A stretch of 64,000 nucleotides of DNA from Macrophomina tecta (GCA_024180945.1 JAKSGN010000005.1:1860001-1924000); one strand, 5' to 3'; positions 44,593 through 56,326 are shown, counted from the stretch's first letter. Translations and numbers: made by a program. The notes: generated by a model not told the origin, from the sequence alone.

Positions 44593-46545
44593 TCAGTCAA
44601 GGGGGCCGTATCGGAGTGGCGGCACAAAGTTCGCATGCGTCATTTTTTTGATGTACTCAGGAGGGCTTTGCATCACATCCTGCCCCTCCAAAAGGACTAT
44701 CTGTTGTCCAGCCTGTTTCAATCAGTGACCGTTTGTTTGGTGGCTAGATCACACACTTACCGCAAAGTGCTGAATACGATGGCAGTGCAGCATGCTCATG
44801 GCAGGAAAGGTGATGGTGTAACGGATCACCGTCCAGGATCCCTCTTCCGCTTCGAGCCGGGCACCATCTCGCAACGGCGGGTTGATCAGGTTGAAATTCT
44901 CTGGAGCTTCCGAGATGGCAGTAGCAACATCTGGCCAACGGAAGTAGCCCTTTCCTCTACCAATAATCCAGGCCTTGTGATTGTGTTTGTGGAAAGGGTG
45001 CATGGCGTATGCGCGGCTCTCGAAGATGATGTCTACGGTGGATCCATTCTTCATCCCCTGAATGGTTGTAGGGCCACGAGACTCTTCGTTCCACATAATA
45101 GGAGGCATCTGCTGGCGGAAGCCTTGGTGTGGCTCGCTCGACAGCATCCATGTGCTCGGGCCGGTGCGGTTTGATAAAAACCGAAACGTGTGATCAGACG
45201 TCGCTGGGGGTGAGCGCGGCGGAAAGGGGGCCAAATCGGTCATTTCATCCATCATGACACCTCCTTCAGTGATCATCCGCCCCAGCAGATCAATATGGGG
45301 TTTTGTTTCCGGTGCCAGCATAATACCGTCTTTGCGGCGTTCCTGCACACCGGGGTAGCGCAAGATGCTCAAGCCCGTAATCAATTGCTCCTCGGAAATG
45401 GACGACAGGCGGATGGCGTATTCCCCCGGCTTCTTGTCTAGCGGTACCAGGACACTGATCCTGTCGCCCATGTTGAGGTTTATTGCCTGCAGCCATAGGT
45501 CAGCACCGCTCAGTGCAAGTTCTCGCATTAACGTACCTGGACTTTTTTCGGCATGACAAAATCCCCGTCAGCTGCCACGATGATCATGTCGTGCTCGTCC
45601 ACCGCGATTCGCAGTTCATGGTGGGCTCCAGGGTGGATAAAGTTCATGTAGATATACTTCTCCCCTTCTTCGGCCTGAATGGTCTCGAAGTCGGTGGTAG
45701 TCTCGCGGCATTCTCTCTTGTTGGTGAACTCAGCGCCGACTGGAGGAGGAAGGCACCCAAGTGAATTCCTCCGACCCTCGGGATCGTATTTCTTGAAATC
45801 ATCTGGGCCAAGGCAAGTTGTCCTGCCCTTTCCATTCGTCGCGAGGGACGCAGAACATGCCGGAGCAATGCCTGCATCTCTGAAGCCCACAATCAGCACT
45901 TCCATTCCCTCATAGTTCCAGTCGGAAACCATGAGGTGTCTGGGATTGTCTTCGGCCGCGCGCATTGCTGCAACCTCTGCCGGGTCATCAGACGCAAGCT
46001 CATACGGACGGGGTCTCCAGGGGGCCGGTGCAATCCACAGCGGGCCTCGTTGGCCGTCCGCGAATGCGGGTCCAAAGTGGCCATGGTAGAAGTAGCTTCC
46101 AGTTTGGTTGGTGAGAGTAAACTCGTAAGTATACGAATCCCTGGGTTCAATGGGCCATTGAGTCACGCCAGGTACTCCGTCGTTCCAGTACTTGTCGACC
46201 TGATAGACACCGTGCCTGCTTTCCGTTAGTTGATTCTCCCAGTCCAGACAGACTTCACTCTGACCAATGCATAGTAGCCTCAATAAACATTTTATTGGTC
46301 ACAGTGACGCGAAGTGTGTCTCCTTCATATCCCCAGATCAATGGACCAGGTGTCTGGCCGTTGATAGTTAAGACACCGCGAGGGTTCCCGTCTGTCCATG
46401 TTAGCAGAGATACTATCACTTTGTTTCTTCGGGGACATCTACCTTGAGCCATCCAGCTTGCCTCAAGAGTCCAGTTATATTCACGTACCTGCCCGCCCAG
46501 CGCTGCCAGTACTTGAGGGAGGAGCAGCCATGATGCAAGCTTCAT
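44593..46545 (-). CDS. Secreted laccase-like multicopper oxidase
   Basis: Five exons: 46545-46443, 46391-46265, 46215-45537, 45486-44761 and 44712-44593; 584 aa. Introns 48-51 nt, all GT-AG. Signal peptide MKLASWLLLPQVLAALGG. Three cupredoxin domains with all copper motifs intact: MHWHGVYQ (about 75), FYHGHFG (H-x-H, about 122), HPFHKHNH (H-P-x-H-x-H, about 465) and LHCHRIQH (H-C-H-x3-H, about 533). Such enzymes oxidise phenols or metal ions at a type-1 copper and reduce O2 to water at the trinuclear centre. The C-terminus lacks a membrane anchor. Ascomycete relatives polymerise or couple polyketide and melanin-type phenols, or act on environmental phenolics; substrate is unknown here. It is divergent from a second oxidase-like gene at 47522, with 976 bp between starts. 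Confidence 0.92.
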
Positions 46546-47521
46546 TGTGGAGCGAGAAAAGAGTAGTCCAATCTGCAGAACTGCGAATGATCCAAAGAGT
46601 TGAGGGTTGAACAAATTGCAATCGCAGACTTCTTTGACATCGAAGCGGATTCTCTCATACCCCTACAAGAGGCGGGCGGCACAGCAGGTGCGAGCTCGGA
46701 CTGCGGAATGATGACAGCCCTCTTAGCGGGTCCAGAGCCTCCAGGCTAGGGCTGAAACCGCGACCAGGCTCCTGCGGGGGACGGAGCGGAAGCCGTCCAA
46801 ATATCCAGCCCGACAAGGAGCATCATCAAAAAAAAAAAAAAAAAAAAAAGAGCTTCGCTACTAGCACCCTTCAAATACGCTCAGGTAATTGGAGCAGTCT
46901 CCATAGCACACGGATGGTGTGACAGCAGTATACAAGATGCCAAGTTATTTAGTCAAGATTGACGGGGTTGGGCAAAGATGGTGAGGGTTAGCGTGAAGAA
47001 GGGACCAATTTACACCTGCCCTAGTCGGACCCAGAGTGCTCTGGAACCAGACTGTTTCCAAAAAGGGTGCAACGCAAAGCGGTCCAAGAAGCGGTAGGCA
47101 TCCGTGCGTTAGGCTCGGGCGGAGGCGGCGTTCACCTGTTAGCCCAGGGTCCCGTGCATCCTGGCCCGTGAGCCGCCTAAACACCGTCGCTCAACGCCAG
47201 ATCCGTTGTCCATCTGGACACGAATCATTACAGGGCTCTAGCCATGATACCGAGGCTAGATCTCCTGGCAGATAGTGTGTATCACCATGGCTTTCGAACT
47301 CAAAAATAGTATCGGTGGGTGGATTAGTGTGAAGACAAAAATAAGACCCAAAAAAAAGGGATATCGGTGATCAGTTCGTAATTCAGCATCACTAGCGGAA
47401 GGTCCCCGAAGACGGAATTGCTGGTCAACAGGAGCAAAGGCAAGCCCCCACATTTGCAGCTTTCTCCTCTTGCCAGCGGCACTTTGCAAACACCCTCAGC
47501 TTCTCATCGTTCAATTTCAGT
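46546..47521. promoter_or_regulatory. Shared upstream region of two divergent oxidase genes
   Basis: 976 bp between start codons at 46545 (-) and 47522 (+), a layout that could co-regulate the pair. It contains an A22 run at 46828-46849. No binding site is claimed. Confidence 0.45.
46828..46849. repeat. A22 homopolymer in the divergent promoter
   Basis: 22 A residues about 280 bp from the minus-strand start; possibly a nucleosome-excluding tract. Confidence 0.85.
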
Positions 47522-49872
47522 ATGGACTCCAAGTACGAAATCATTCCCTCTGCACCGGACATTACTCCAGATACGCCCAAGAAGAGGAACCTTCTCAAAG
47601 CCCTCTCATCCTTCTCTGCGGCCCTTCTCTGCGTTGGAGGAGTAGCCAAATACTATCTTCATCGGCCTGTTTTCGAATTTGACCGCGCTCCCAACAGTGC
47701 TGGCCATGCGCAGTTGAAGGGCCTCCCAGAGCGGGTCCAGGCCACCGTCAACTACAATTTGACAATATCACAAGCTTGGAGGAATCCAGGTATATTTCAG
47801 GCATTCCCCCTCACCTCCACGCCATTGACTAACGAGTGGACCAGATGGGGGACACTGGAGACCGCTGTTTGTGGGGAATTCGGAGTCTCCATTCCCGACC
47901 ATCAGTGCTCACGAAGGAGACATGGTGAATATCCACATCCACAACGATCTCGGTCTTCCAATTTCAGCACACTGGTACTCTTCCGGTCCCTGGAGTCTGT
48001 GGTTCCGTTTCTGCTAACTCCGCTGTAGGGTTGGCGTTCATCATAAAATGGGCGGCACTTGGAACGATGGAAGTTCCGGAGTTACCAGTTACCCGATTCT
48101 GCCAAGAGCCAACCGGACCAGCACCTTCAACACATCTGGTGACTGGGGCTTGAAGTGGTTCCTCGAACATACGTCAACGCCATCTGTAAGTATCAGTTCG
48201 CAGCTCGTCCAGCTTCACAAGAAGGTTGATTTACCAGTACTAATACACATGCAGGTGGACGGAATGTACGGGGCGATTTGGATCAGGCCGAGTGCGGAAA
48301 GAGAGCGGCCATACCACCTCATCTCAGAAGATCCACTCGACATTCAAGATATGATGGAAGCTGAAGAAAACCCTGCACATGTGACAGCTTACAATTACCA
48401 GCACCGGGAGATGCCGGGACTACTGGCTCAGCTGCAGACAGAAGGCTATGACCCATATTGTTTCCAGTCTATCCTTATCAATGGTAGGATTTTCTTTCTT
48501 TTTTTCGCGCGTAGGGAATGCGGTAGCTCACACTTGACAGGGAAGGGTCGCGTACACTGCAAACCGGACGATCTCAAGGACATTGACGGAAAACCCGTCG
48601 ACTCATATGGGTGTGTTGAGCAGCCCAGCGGTGCTGTTGCATATGATGAATGCAAACCTTCTGACGGGGATTACGAGGTATCTGCAAAGCAGGATGGCTA
48701 CGCAAAAGCGTCGGGATTAATTTATCGCAGATTATCGAGACATTGAATCGGCGGTGGATGATGATCAACATCGTTAACCCCGGCCTCGAGCATCCATTGA
48801 GGATTTCGATTGACAACCACCATTTCTGGATCGTGGCCAATGACGGTGGATTCATTGAGCCACAGAAGGTTCAGGTCAGCAGCAAATTTCCTTGCTCGAA
48901 CGTTGTTAGAGCTGTGAACAAAGTAGCTAACGGGATGTGTGCAGGTCGTGACATTGACAAATGCAGAGTGCGTGACGATCCTGATCAAACTGGACCAGGA
49001 ACCGCAGGACTACGCTATCAGGTTTCACGCGCTGAGCCGACTGCAATTTTTACAAGGCTATGCTATTCTGCGGTACCCGGTAAGTCGGCATTGCCTTCCA
49101 TTGTTGCCGCATCGAGCAAGAGTTAACAGGCCGTCTCAAGCATCGTCAAACAGGCCGCCAGCTTGGTAATCCAATGCCGCGTCCAAGCCAAGACCTGTCT
49201 GCAATGGAACTCGACGGTACGCCCAAGGAGGGCGTGGTGCTCCAAGATAAGTCCAAACAGCACCCGTATCCCCCGGTAAAGCCACAGAAAGATGCCGATA
49301 TCACTCTTCGTTTCCGTGCGACCGGCGCCCCAGACCCGTATAATCCGTATATCACGAACTGTTCCCTCAATGGATCTCCCTGGCAGATTTTCCGAGGATT
49401 GCGGGAGCCGCTCTCACTCCACCCCAATGATACGGTTGCGGAGCCCAATCCAATCGTGAAGGGGTTACCGATCGGCAGCGTTGTGGACATAGTCGTGGAA
49501 AACGACCTTCCGGTGGCCATTCCGATGTACAAACACAACAACCCTACCTTCCATCTTGGGTCCGGAGAGGACAAGTTCGAGTGGGAAAACGTCGCCGAAG
49601 CCAAAAAGGCGCAACCTAGTCTCATCAACCTCGAAAACCCACCGCTCGGCTATCTGCACGATCTGCCTGCCGGAGGGTGGCTCGCCCTGCGCTGGAAGAT
49701 CACAGAACCTGCCATGACCATGTTCCATGCGTTCCGGGTCCGCTACTTTGTCCTTGGTATGCAAGTTCCCATGTTCGAAGGTGATGATGCCTGGCCGGAG
49801 ATTCCGGATGCCGTCCGGGACCAGCCGCATGTGAACTTTGAGGTTCCCGAACATATGGGTATTTTCGACTAG
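47522..49872 (+). CDS. Copper-less multicopper-oxidase paralogue, type II membrane anchored
   Basis: Eight exons: 47522-47789, 47845-47974, 48029-48185, 48255-48483, 48541-48677, 48731-48874, 48945-49079 and 49162-49872; 636 aa, fully open. All introns GT-AG, 53-82 nt. N-terminus: about 20 polar residues, then KALSSFSAALLCVGGVAKYY, a single membrane anchor. The cupredoxin scaffold is clear: SPFPTISAHEGDMVNIHIHN, VDGMYGAIWIRP, NIVNPGLEHPLRISIDNHHF, PQDYAIRFHALSRLQFLQGY and LGYLHDLPAGGWLALRWK. Yet each copper motif is replaced: HWHG by HWVG (about 133), WYHSH by WFLEHTS (about 180), HPxHxH by IPMYKHN (about 520), and HCHxxxH by HAFRVRY (about 587). The parallel with the neighbour is direct (for example AIRFHALS against AIRLSSIS). 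I infer a structural or partner role rather than oxidase activity. Confidence 0.85.
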
Positions 49873-50151
49873 GGTGCCTGCTACGAAGGTTGATGTATCT
49901 GAAGGCGGAGGGAATATCAGCTGTGGGGTCTCCTCATTCAGCCGGTCCGGTATGAGCACGAATTTCCGGGTGCCTCGTTGGGCTCTGGCTCTGCATTAGT
50001 TCATATGTTCACTGTCTCGATTGAGATCTTGGGGCAATTGCAATCGGGATCCAGTGTTTTCCTGAGTTATAACGTAGCTTCGTAGTGGAACAAAAACATC
50101 ACACGGGAAGAATTACTGCGTTTATCTGTTGTCTTTATTCCTGTGAACACC

Positions 50152-51191
50152 TCAGTCAACGTCAGGAACAGGCAAACCGTTCCACAACTTCATCTTCCTG
50201 CCTTGCGCCTGCATAGCCTGCATAGCCTTCTCCTCTCGCAAATTCCTAGCCTCCTCGTCCGTTACCAAGACGAAATCATAGGTCATCAGCTTACCGCCCT
50301 CCCTGACGCCGTATTTCTTTGCCTGCTCCGCATTCACGGTGCCGAGGTCCACCAACAGAGTCTCTTTTACTCCGAAGACGGCATCCGACGTCTCGTAAGG
50401 GTCGTTCCGTAGATATAACGCACTGCGCCCACGTCAGCACACGTCCGACACCCACCTTGCGGGTGCACTTACGTGATGAGGTGGTCGAATCCCTGCTTCG
50501 CGAACATGAAATGCATATGGCTGGGACGGTAGGGATGTCTCTTCAGCTGCTTCAACAGCTTGCCCACCGGGCCGTCATGTGGAATGGGATACGGCACCGG
50601 CACGATGGCCTTGAACCAGAAAACGCCGTCCGCGTCGCTCGACAGCACCGCCCGGCCGTCCGGGAGCGTGCGGTTCGCGTACTGCACGTCGTAGAAGCCC
50701 TTGGAGTCGGTCTCCCACACATCGATCTTGACGTCCTCGAGCGGCCGGCCGGCGGTGTCCTTGACGGTGCACAGGACGAGGCAGGGCTCGCCGTCCGGGT
50801 CGTGGGAGATGACGGAGCCGTTGGCCTCGGCATGGGCGTCGTGGGTGTGGAAGGGGCCCAGCACGGTGCCCTCGGTGCTCGCGGGCGGCTTCGGGTGGTC
50901 GATGCTGTCGACGAGGAGCGAAAGGCCGATGATGTCGGAGAGCAGGATGAATTCCTGGCGCACGTCGCTGCAGATCTGGCCGACTTCTGTGAGGAACTTG
51001 ATGCCCGCCATCCACTCGTCGGTGCTCAGCCGCGTTTCGCGGGCGAAGTCGTGGGCGTGCACGACCAGCCGCTCCAGGACATACTTGAGGCGCGGGTCGG
51101 GGCAGCGCGAGTTGATCAGGTGGACGTTCTCGGTGATGTTGTCGATCGTGAGGTCCTTCAAGGGCGGAATGTCGACCTCAGAGGGATCCAT
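50152..51191 (-). CDS. Intradiol ring-cleavage dioxygenase (catechol/hydroxyquinol 1,2-dioxygenase type)
   Basis: Exons 51191-50473 and 50422-50152; 329 aa; 50-nt GT-AG intron. Start at MDPSEVDIPP; the frame upstream has no ATG. A non-heme Fe(III) enzyme that opens catechol-type rings between the hydroxyls to give cis,cis-muconate or maleylacetate. An N-terminal helical dimerisation domain comes first (LKYVLERLVVHAHDF; EFILLSDIIGLSLLVDSI). The catalytic beta-sandwich follows, with STEGTVLGPFHTHDA, DVWETDSKGFYDVQY (ligand Tyr), VPYPIPHDGPVGKLL (second ligand Tyr) and RPSHMHFMF (the two His ligands). The YPIPHDGPVG stretch is typical of catechol/hydroxyquinol rather than protocatechuate dioxygenases. 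No signal peptide, so intracellular. It adjoins the quinate genes and fits breakdown of aromatics derived from them. Confidence 0.9.
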
Positions 51192-51693
51192 CGTGCGCGC
51201 GGTCTTCGGCGGAGAGGGCAACTGGCACTGTCGAGGGCGGGCTGGAAGGGCGGCAACGGTGCGAGCGGCGGGGTGGAAAGGCTCGGATGGGCGTACGGCG
51301 GGCGGAGGGTGCGTACTAATAGGCGCGGTCCTACAGGTGCGGCGCGACCCCGCGATCGTCCAGCCCCCGCATCAAGGACGTCGGAGCTGGTGGTCGGTAG
51401 GTGGAAAAGCAGTGGGACAGAGTGATATCCGAGGCGGGCGGGCGCGCAGGGTGACGAGACCATGACCAATTGCTGATGAATCCAGCTCGATGTTTTTGCT
51501 ATACAAATAGGAGAGAGCGCTGCAGGCACCGCCCGGGCGAGAACCCCACCCCCGAGCGCCCGCCTTGCCCCGCCGGAAGCCTTCCGCCGTCCCACAGGCA
51601 AAGTCGTGGCCGGTACCCACCTTGCTCTGCACCATGCTATGCCATGCCATGCCATGCCATGCCCTGCCCTCCACTTCCCGAGTCCCGGTGAAA
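51192..51693. other. Intergenic with a pentamer repeat
   Basis: 502 bp upstream of the dioxygenase. Contains the CCATG array at 51635-51662. Nothing else recognised. Confidence 0.4.
51635..51662 (+). repeat. CCATG pentanucleotide array
   Basis: Four to five tandem CCATG units (ATGCCATGCCATG...), just 3' of the dehydroquinase gene. Confidence 0.8.
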
Positions 51694-52146
51694 TTACGCC
51701 TGGCTGCGCAGCTTGAGGTGCCTGGCCGCAAACTCAATTGCCGCCGTGTATCCGTACGTGCCCAGGCCGCAAACGACCGCCTCGGCCTTGTCGCTCAGGT
51801 AGCTGTGGTGGCGGAAGGGCTCGCGCTTGTGGATGTTGGTGACGTGCACCTCGACGAAGGGAATGTCCACTCCGAGCAGCGCATCGCGCAGCGCCACGCT
51901 GGTGTGTGTGAAGGCGCCGGGGTTGATGACAATGGCATCCACCTTGCCGCGCGCCTCGTGGATGCGGTCCAGGATGGCGCCCTCCCAGTTCGACTGGTAG
52001 GCTTCCAGCTCGATTCCCAGCGCTGCCGTCTGCTGCCTTGCCTGCTCCACCACCATTGGCAGCGTCGTCGATCCGTACAGATGGGGCTCGCGGGTGCCCA
52101 GCAGGTTGAGGTTGGCCCCGTTGATGAGGAGGATGCGCTTCGCCAT
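51694..52146 (-). CDS. Catabolic type II 3-dehydroquinase
   Basis: Single exon, 150 aa, the usual size for type II enzymes. It removes water from 3-dehydroquinate to give 3-dehydroshikimate, the second step of quinate breakdown (qa-2 in Neurospora, qutE in Aspergillus). Start at [17 protein letters not shown] (52146); an upstream in-frame ATG 11 codons away is less likely. Catalytic landmarks: GTREP with the conserved Arg, LYGS with the active-site Tyr, [33 protein letters not shown], and [19 protein letters not shown] containing the catalytic His. The usual GPNLNLLG reads GANLNLLG here. In fungi the shikimate-pathway dehydroquinase is type I, inside the AROM protein, so a free type II enzyme marks the catabolic route. 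Confidence 0.95.
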   Translation of the reverse strand: MAKRILLINGANLNLLGTREPHLYGSTTLPMVVEQARQQTAALGIELEAYQSNWEGAILDRIHEARGKVDAIVINPGAFTHTSVALRDALLGVDIPFVEVHVTNIHKREPFRHHSYLSDKAEAVVCGLGTYGYTAAIEFAARHLKLRSQA

Positions 52147-52687
52147 GGTGGATGCGTCGAGCCGGCCGTGGTACTGCAACGAGAGGAGCGCAGGGCGGAA
52201 TCTGGCGCAGAAACAGTGCTCGAGAGATGCTCCATAAAAGCCGGCAGCCCTGAGGCGCCCCCGCCGAGGATCGCTGCCCGAATTCTGCGGAGTGAGCGAC
52301 CGGCTAAATCCTCTTCCGCCGTGCCCATCCGCGTCCTCGGCTTAGCCGGGGCACACTCGCTGCGAGGGAGAAGCGGAACCCAGAGCTGTGTACCAGGAGA
52401 GCGAGGGCCGCCAGGTCCCCGGCGGCTCGGGAGAGGCACAATGACGAGGGCCCGCTCGAAAGGGCTGCGGGTGCTGGCATGGCAGGGCACGCAAGGGCTC
52501 TGGGGCGGATGATGGTCGGCCAGAGCAGCCCGGCTTTTAGCGGCACATGGACACCGGCGAGTCTGCCAGAGCCGCCGCCTTGTCTCGCGCAGATAACAGC
52601 TGCTTCTCGCATCATCCTCAACCGCCATACCACCACCCTGTTGCTACTCCGCCGCCTAACATCTAGACACGCTGAGCTGCCCCAATC
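52147..52687. promoter_or_regulatory. Divergent promoter, dehydroquinase / QA-X-like gene
   Basis: 541 bp between starts at 52146 (-) and 52688 (+). In Neurospora and Aspergillus such regions carry the GGRTAARYRYTTATCC activator site; I do not see an exact match by eye. Confidence 0.4.
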
Positions 52688-54613
52688 ATGCCCGCAGACC
52701 TCACAGAGCACGAGCTGGACGAGATCTACTCGTTCGCCGTCCAGCTCGGCAAAGACGCGGGCAAGATGCTGCTCGACGCCGCCATGCTGAGGTGTCAGGG
52801 CGGAGAGCAGAAGGAAGCAGCTCACGCGGAGAAAATGAACGCTGTTGACCTTGTTACCCAAACTGATGAAGGTAAGGTCCCTGCCGCCCACGGCGGCCAA
52901 GCGTCCTGGCGAGTCGGGCACGTGCAGCTTTGTCCGTCTTCCGGCGCCGCTGTCACTGCAATTTGCTTGCTTGTCATTGGTCCGGGCTCCAATCTGGGCT
53001 TGCTTTGGCTGCGCTGCACGGGTTATTGAATGACGGAAGACAATTGGCCAGCCTGATCCATATCTGCAATGACAATGCTCTGCTCTGTCGTCGTCCTCCA
53101 TCTCATCATTGCATTTTGAGCGTGCCGCAAAGTGCATTGGCTAAGGAGCATTGTATAGACGTCGAAGCCTTTGTCAAGAACAGTATCACCAAGAGATTTC
53201 CCTCCCATAAGTCAGTCCGCCAGCACCACCGCCCACTCCGATCAGCAAGTCGTAGTCATTGTTTCCCCCTGCTTACTCTTCAGCCAGGTTCATCGGCGAG
53301 GAAACGTATTCCAAGGGTTCTTCGAAGGACTATCTCGTGGATGAAGAGCCCACATGGATCGTGGACCCGCTGGATGGTAGCCTCCTCCTTCCATTATCCA
53401 GACCATCAGCCGGCTTATGATCCCCTGCAGGAACGGTGAACTACATCCATCTCTTCCCCATGTTCTGCGTCTCGATCGCCTTTGTCCATAAGCATCTCCC
53501 AACCATCGGTGTCATCTATGCTCCTTTCCTAAACCAGCTCTTCACCGCTTGTCGCGGTCGCGGCGCTTGGCTCAACGAAAGTCAACAGCTCCCGCTTATC
53601 CGCAACCCCATCGCCCCAATGCCTGCGCAGTCGCCTTCCGGTTGTGTGTTCAGCTGCGAATGGGGAAAGGACCGGCGGGACAGGCCGGAGGGCAACATGC
53701 ACCGAAAGGTGGAGAGTTTCGTGAACATGGCGGCCGAGGTCGGTGGGAGAGAGGGCAAAGGCGGTATGGTTCATGGAGTGCGTAGTTTGGGAAGGTGAGT
53801 GATGCCCCGCTACGCAGGCGCAGGCTTCTCACTGCTCCTCGCTTGTGCCTCTGCTACACAAGCGCAACTCCGGGCAGACTGGGGCAGTCTGACCACTGGT
53901 GAAAATGCGAGAAAGGAGGAGGAGGAGGAGGAGGAGGAGGAAAACGCAGAAGCGGAACACGACTTGCTGACCACGCCACATCAACGCAGCGCCACCCTGG
54001 ACCTCGCATACACGGCCATGGGCTCGTTCGATATCTGGTGGGAGGGCGGATGTTGGGAGTGGGATGTTGCAGCCGGCATTTGCATCTTGCAAGAAGCCGG
54101 TGGACTTGTCACGACGGCCAATCCGCCCAAGGATCCTGCTACTGCACCCATCGAAGATGTAAGGCTCGGTTCTCGGCTTTATCTTGCAATCCGGTAAGTT
54201 CTTCCACCTTATCCCAACAACACCCCTAAAGGGCTGGTTCCAGTCAGCCGTCGCGTCTCTCAAGCGGTGTGGAGATGAAGGGGGGCAAGGTGCAAGGGCG
54301 TGGGCGGCACGAGTGTCAAGTGTAAAGGTTTATCCGTTACGGATTGCCTTGCTCGCGTTGCCCTATCATCCCCCGCTCGGCGCCTCGTCATGGCCTCTTT
54401 GGCTGGTCCACCTGGGCCTTCGCTGCTGGGAGGAAATCACTTGTTGGGCCCGCGGATTTGCTTCCAGACGCCCATCTCGCTGACGCCTTGATTTCCATCA
54501 GACCTGCCGGACCATCCGAGACTGGCGAAAGCGGTAGGCAGGGACAAGAGCGTACTGTCAGGGAGGTTTGGCGGAGGGTCAGGCATCTCGACTACACCAG
54601 GCCTGGCGCATGA
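52688..54613 (+). CDS. Inositol-monophosphatase-like protein of the quinate cluster (QA-X/QUTG type)
   Basis: Six exons: 52688-52871, 53159-53210, 53288-53376, 53431-53794, 53990-54193 and 54502-54613; 334 aa. Introns are 54-308 nt, three of them long for this genome (287, 195, 308). Metal-site motifs of the IMPase superfamily are present: TQTDE joined to [18 protein letters not shown] (E-E metal ligands); [14 protein letters not shown] (DPxDGTxN); and late [18 protein letters not shown] (WDxAAG). Qa-x/qutG are standing members of fungal quinate clusters whose substrate is not established, so phosphatase activity is inferred. The sixth exon ([11 protein letters not shown]...HLDYTRPGA) depends on the acceptor at 54501. 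A GGA trinucleotide run lies in intron 4 (about 53917-53940). Confidence 0.9.
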
Positions 54614-55015
54614 GGACTCTGCCAGGGCTCTCTCCACATGTATACATGGTGCTAGAAAGCAGTGAATGATACTTGCATGATCTCTACCTCTATTTAATGG
54701 CTTTGCCGTTACGGCGTGATTCGTGATGCACTCCGCTCCATCAGTCTGCCAATTTGCCCTGGACTGTTGCTCTCCCTTTCTCCAAGGTGTTGGTCTGGGC
54801 TTTTTTCCAGACTGACCAATCTCCGACGGTGATGGTTCCGACATCCATCATGCCCCATCGCTGCAGCTAATACCGCCGGCCCTAATGGCTCAGATTGGTC
54901 TCGGCTCACGTCTGCTTCGCCCCTTCGGCGCCCCTTGCCAGCCAGAACTGACCAAAAGCTGCATTAACTAGCTCGAATCCGCCCTATTCCCCGCTTTTCC
55001 AAGCACCGCGATGAA
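54614..55015. other. Convergent intergenic spacer
   Basis: 402 bp between the 3' ends of the QA-X-like gene and quinate dehydrogenase. Nothing recognised. Confidence 0.4.
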
Positions 55016-56326
55016 CTAGTGGGCGTGGCCATGCACTCCATTGGCCCCATTTGTGCCGTTGGGTCGGCCATTGGTCGGATGACCGTTCGCCAACTTGTTC
55101 GTCTCGGCCAACTTGGCGGCGATAACCGCCTTGACCTTCTCCACCGGTAACTCTGATACGTTCTTACCGGTCCAGTACTTATCCTGCGACGAAGGTGGCA
55201 AGTCAGCCGTCTGTGGCGTCTGGGGGGAAAAGTGCAGATCCGAGGGCAAGATTAGAGGTGGAGATATTCGGAGATAAAGACACCTCCAAACTCCCTGTGG
55301 GAAAGCATCTCCGGCCACGAGCACGTGAGGGTGATGTGGTGATGTTTTTTTTTTTTTTTTTTTAGGACAGGGGAATTGTGGAAGAGAGGAATCGTAACGT
55401 ACCTGTTCCAACCCCTGATAAATCATCGCCTCGGTCCCGAGAATAACCTCCCAGCCAGCCTTCTCCGCAATCTCCGCAATCTCGGTCCAGGGAGAAGGGT
55501 GGTAGCACATCTCGAGCAGAGCACCCCTGTGCTCCTTGTTGAGCAGCGTCTCCAGGACCGCACGCGCCTGGATCTCCTTATCTGTCTTCGGCGGAAAGTT
55601 GGGCACACAAGCGACCACCGCTCCAGGACCCTCCAGCACTTGCGCCTGCTCAACAGTCTTCACGTGGATGAGACCTTCACCAAAGCCGCGCGCCCTGCAT
55701 TCGTTGATTACCGCTTCGACTTCGGCATCGTCGCGGTTCACAATGTAGATTGAGGTAGCCTTCATCCACTTGCGCAGCGCGTAGACGGCAGAGCGCGCTG
55801 CACCACCGCCTCCCACGACAACGCCGGGGCGGTTGTGGAAGCTCGCGTCGGCGTCTGAAATGTTTTGGTAAAAGGCGTCGCGGATGCCAACGACGTCGGT
55901 GTTTGTGCCGGTGAAAATGCGCTTGCCGGTCTCGGGATCGGTACGGATGAAGAGGGTGTTGCAGGCGCCGACTTCGCGGCCTTCTTCCGTGATGTCATCG
56001 AGGTGTTTTAGGATAGCTATTTTGTGTGGCATGGTCACGGAGGCGCCTGCTTGGTGTCAATCAAACAACTCTCCTCTGCACCGTTGGCCGCCGGGCTCGC
56101 ACAGCCGGGAGCGGTCCGGAGGTGCGGACTCACCGTAAAATCTGGGGTCTTTTATCCTCTCAAGGAAATCGAGCATATCTGTTGAGTCGAGGGGAAGTTG
56201 TTCCCAGTTCAAGCCAATGCCGTCGTATACGGTCTGGTGAAGTAACGGGGACATTGAGTGGGCAATCGGATGGCCAAACAGATATCCGATGCGCTCGCGG
56301 TCGGGAGAGGGAACGGTGATCGTCAT
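55016..56326 (-). CDS. Quinate (shikimate) dehydrogenase, catabolic
   Basis: Exons 56326-56134, 56046-55403 and 55183-55016; 334 aa. Introns 87 and 219 nt; the second contains an A-rich tract. It oxidises quinate to 3-dehydroquinate with NAD (qa-3/qutB role). The shikimate-dehydrogenase fold is clear: [18 protein letters not shown] with the substrate Ser pair in [14 protein letters not shown] with the catalytic Lys; [15 protein letters not shown] with the catalytic Asp; and the Rossmann loop [17 protein letters not shown]. The second strand ends NRDD, fitting NAD over NADP, as inferred. [13 protein letters not shown] joins [18 protein letters not shown]. The tail is Asn/Gly-rich ([14 protein letters not shown]) and probably disordered. 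Divergent from the permease at 57194. Confidence 0.94.

Noticed and set aside
47522..49872. Calling the copper-less oxidase a pseudogene
   Set aside because: Eight exons join in phase with no stop or frameshift; only the metal-binding residues are changed.
50319..51465. 368- and 254-codon plus-strand frames
   Set aside because: Antisense shadows of the intradiol dioxygenase gene.
51565..52512. 315-codon plus-strand frame
   Set aside because: Antisense shadow of dehydroquinase plus its GC-rich upstream region.
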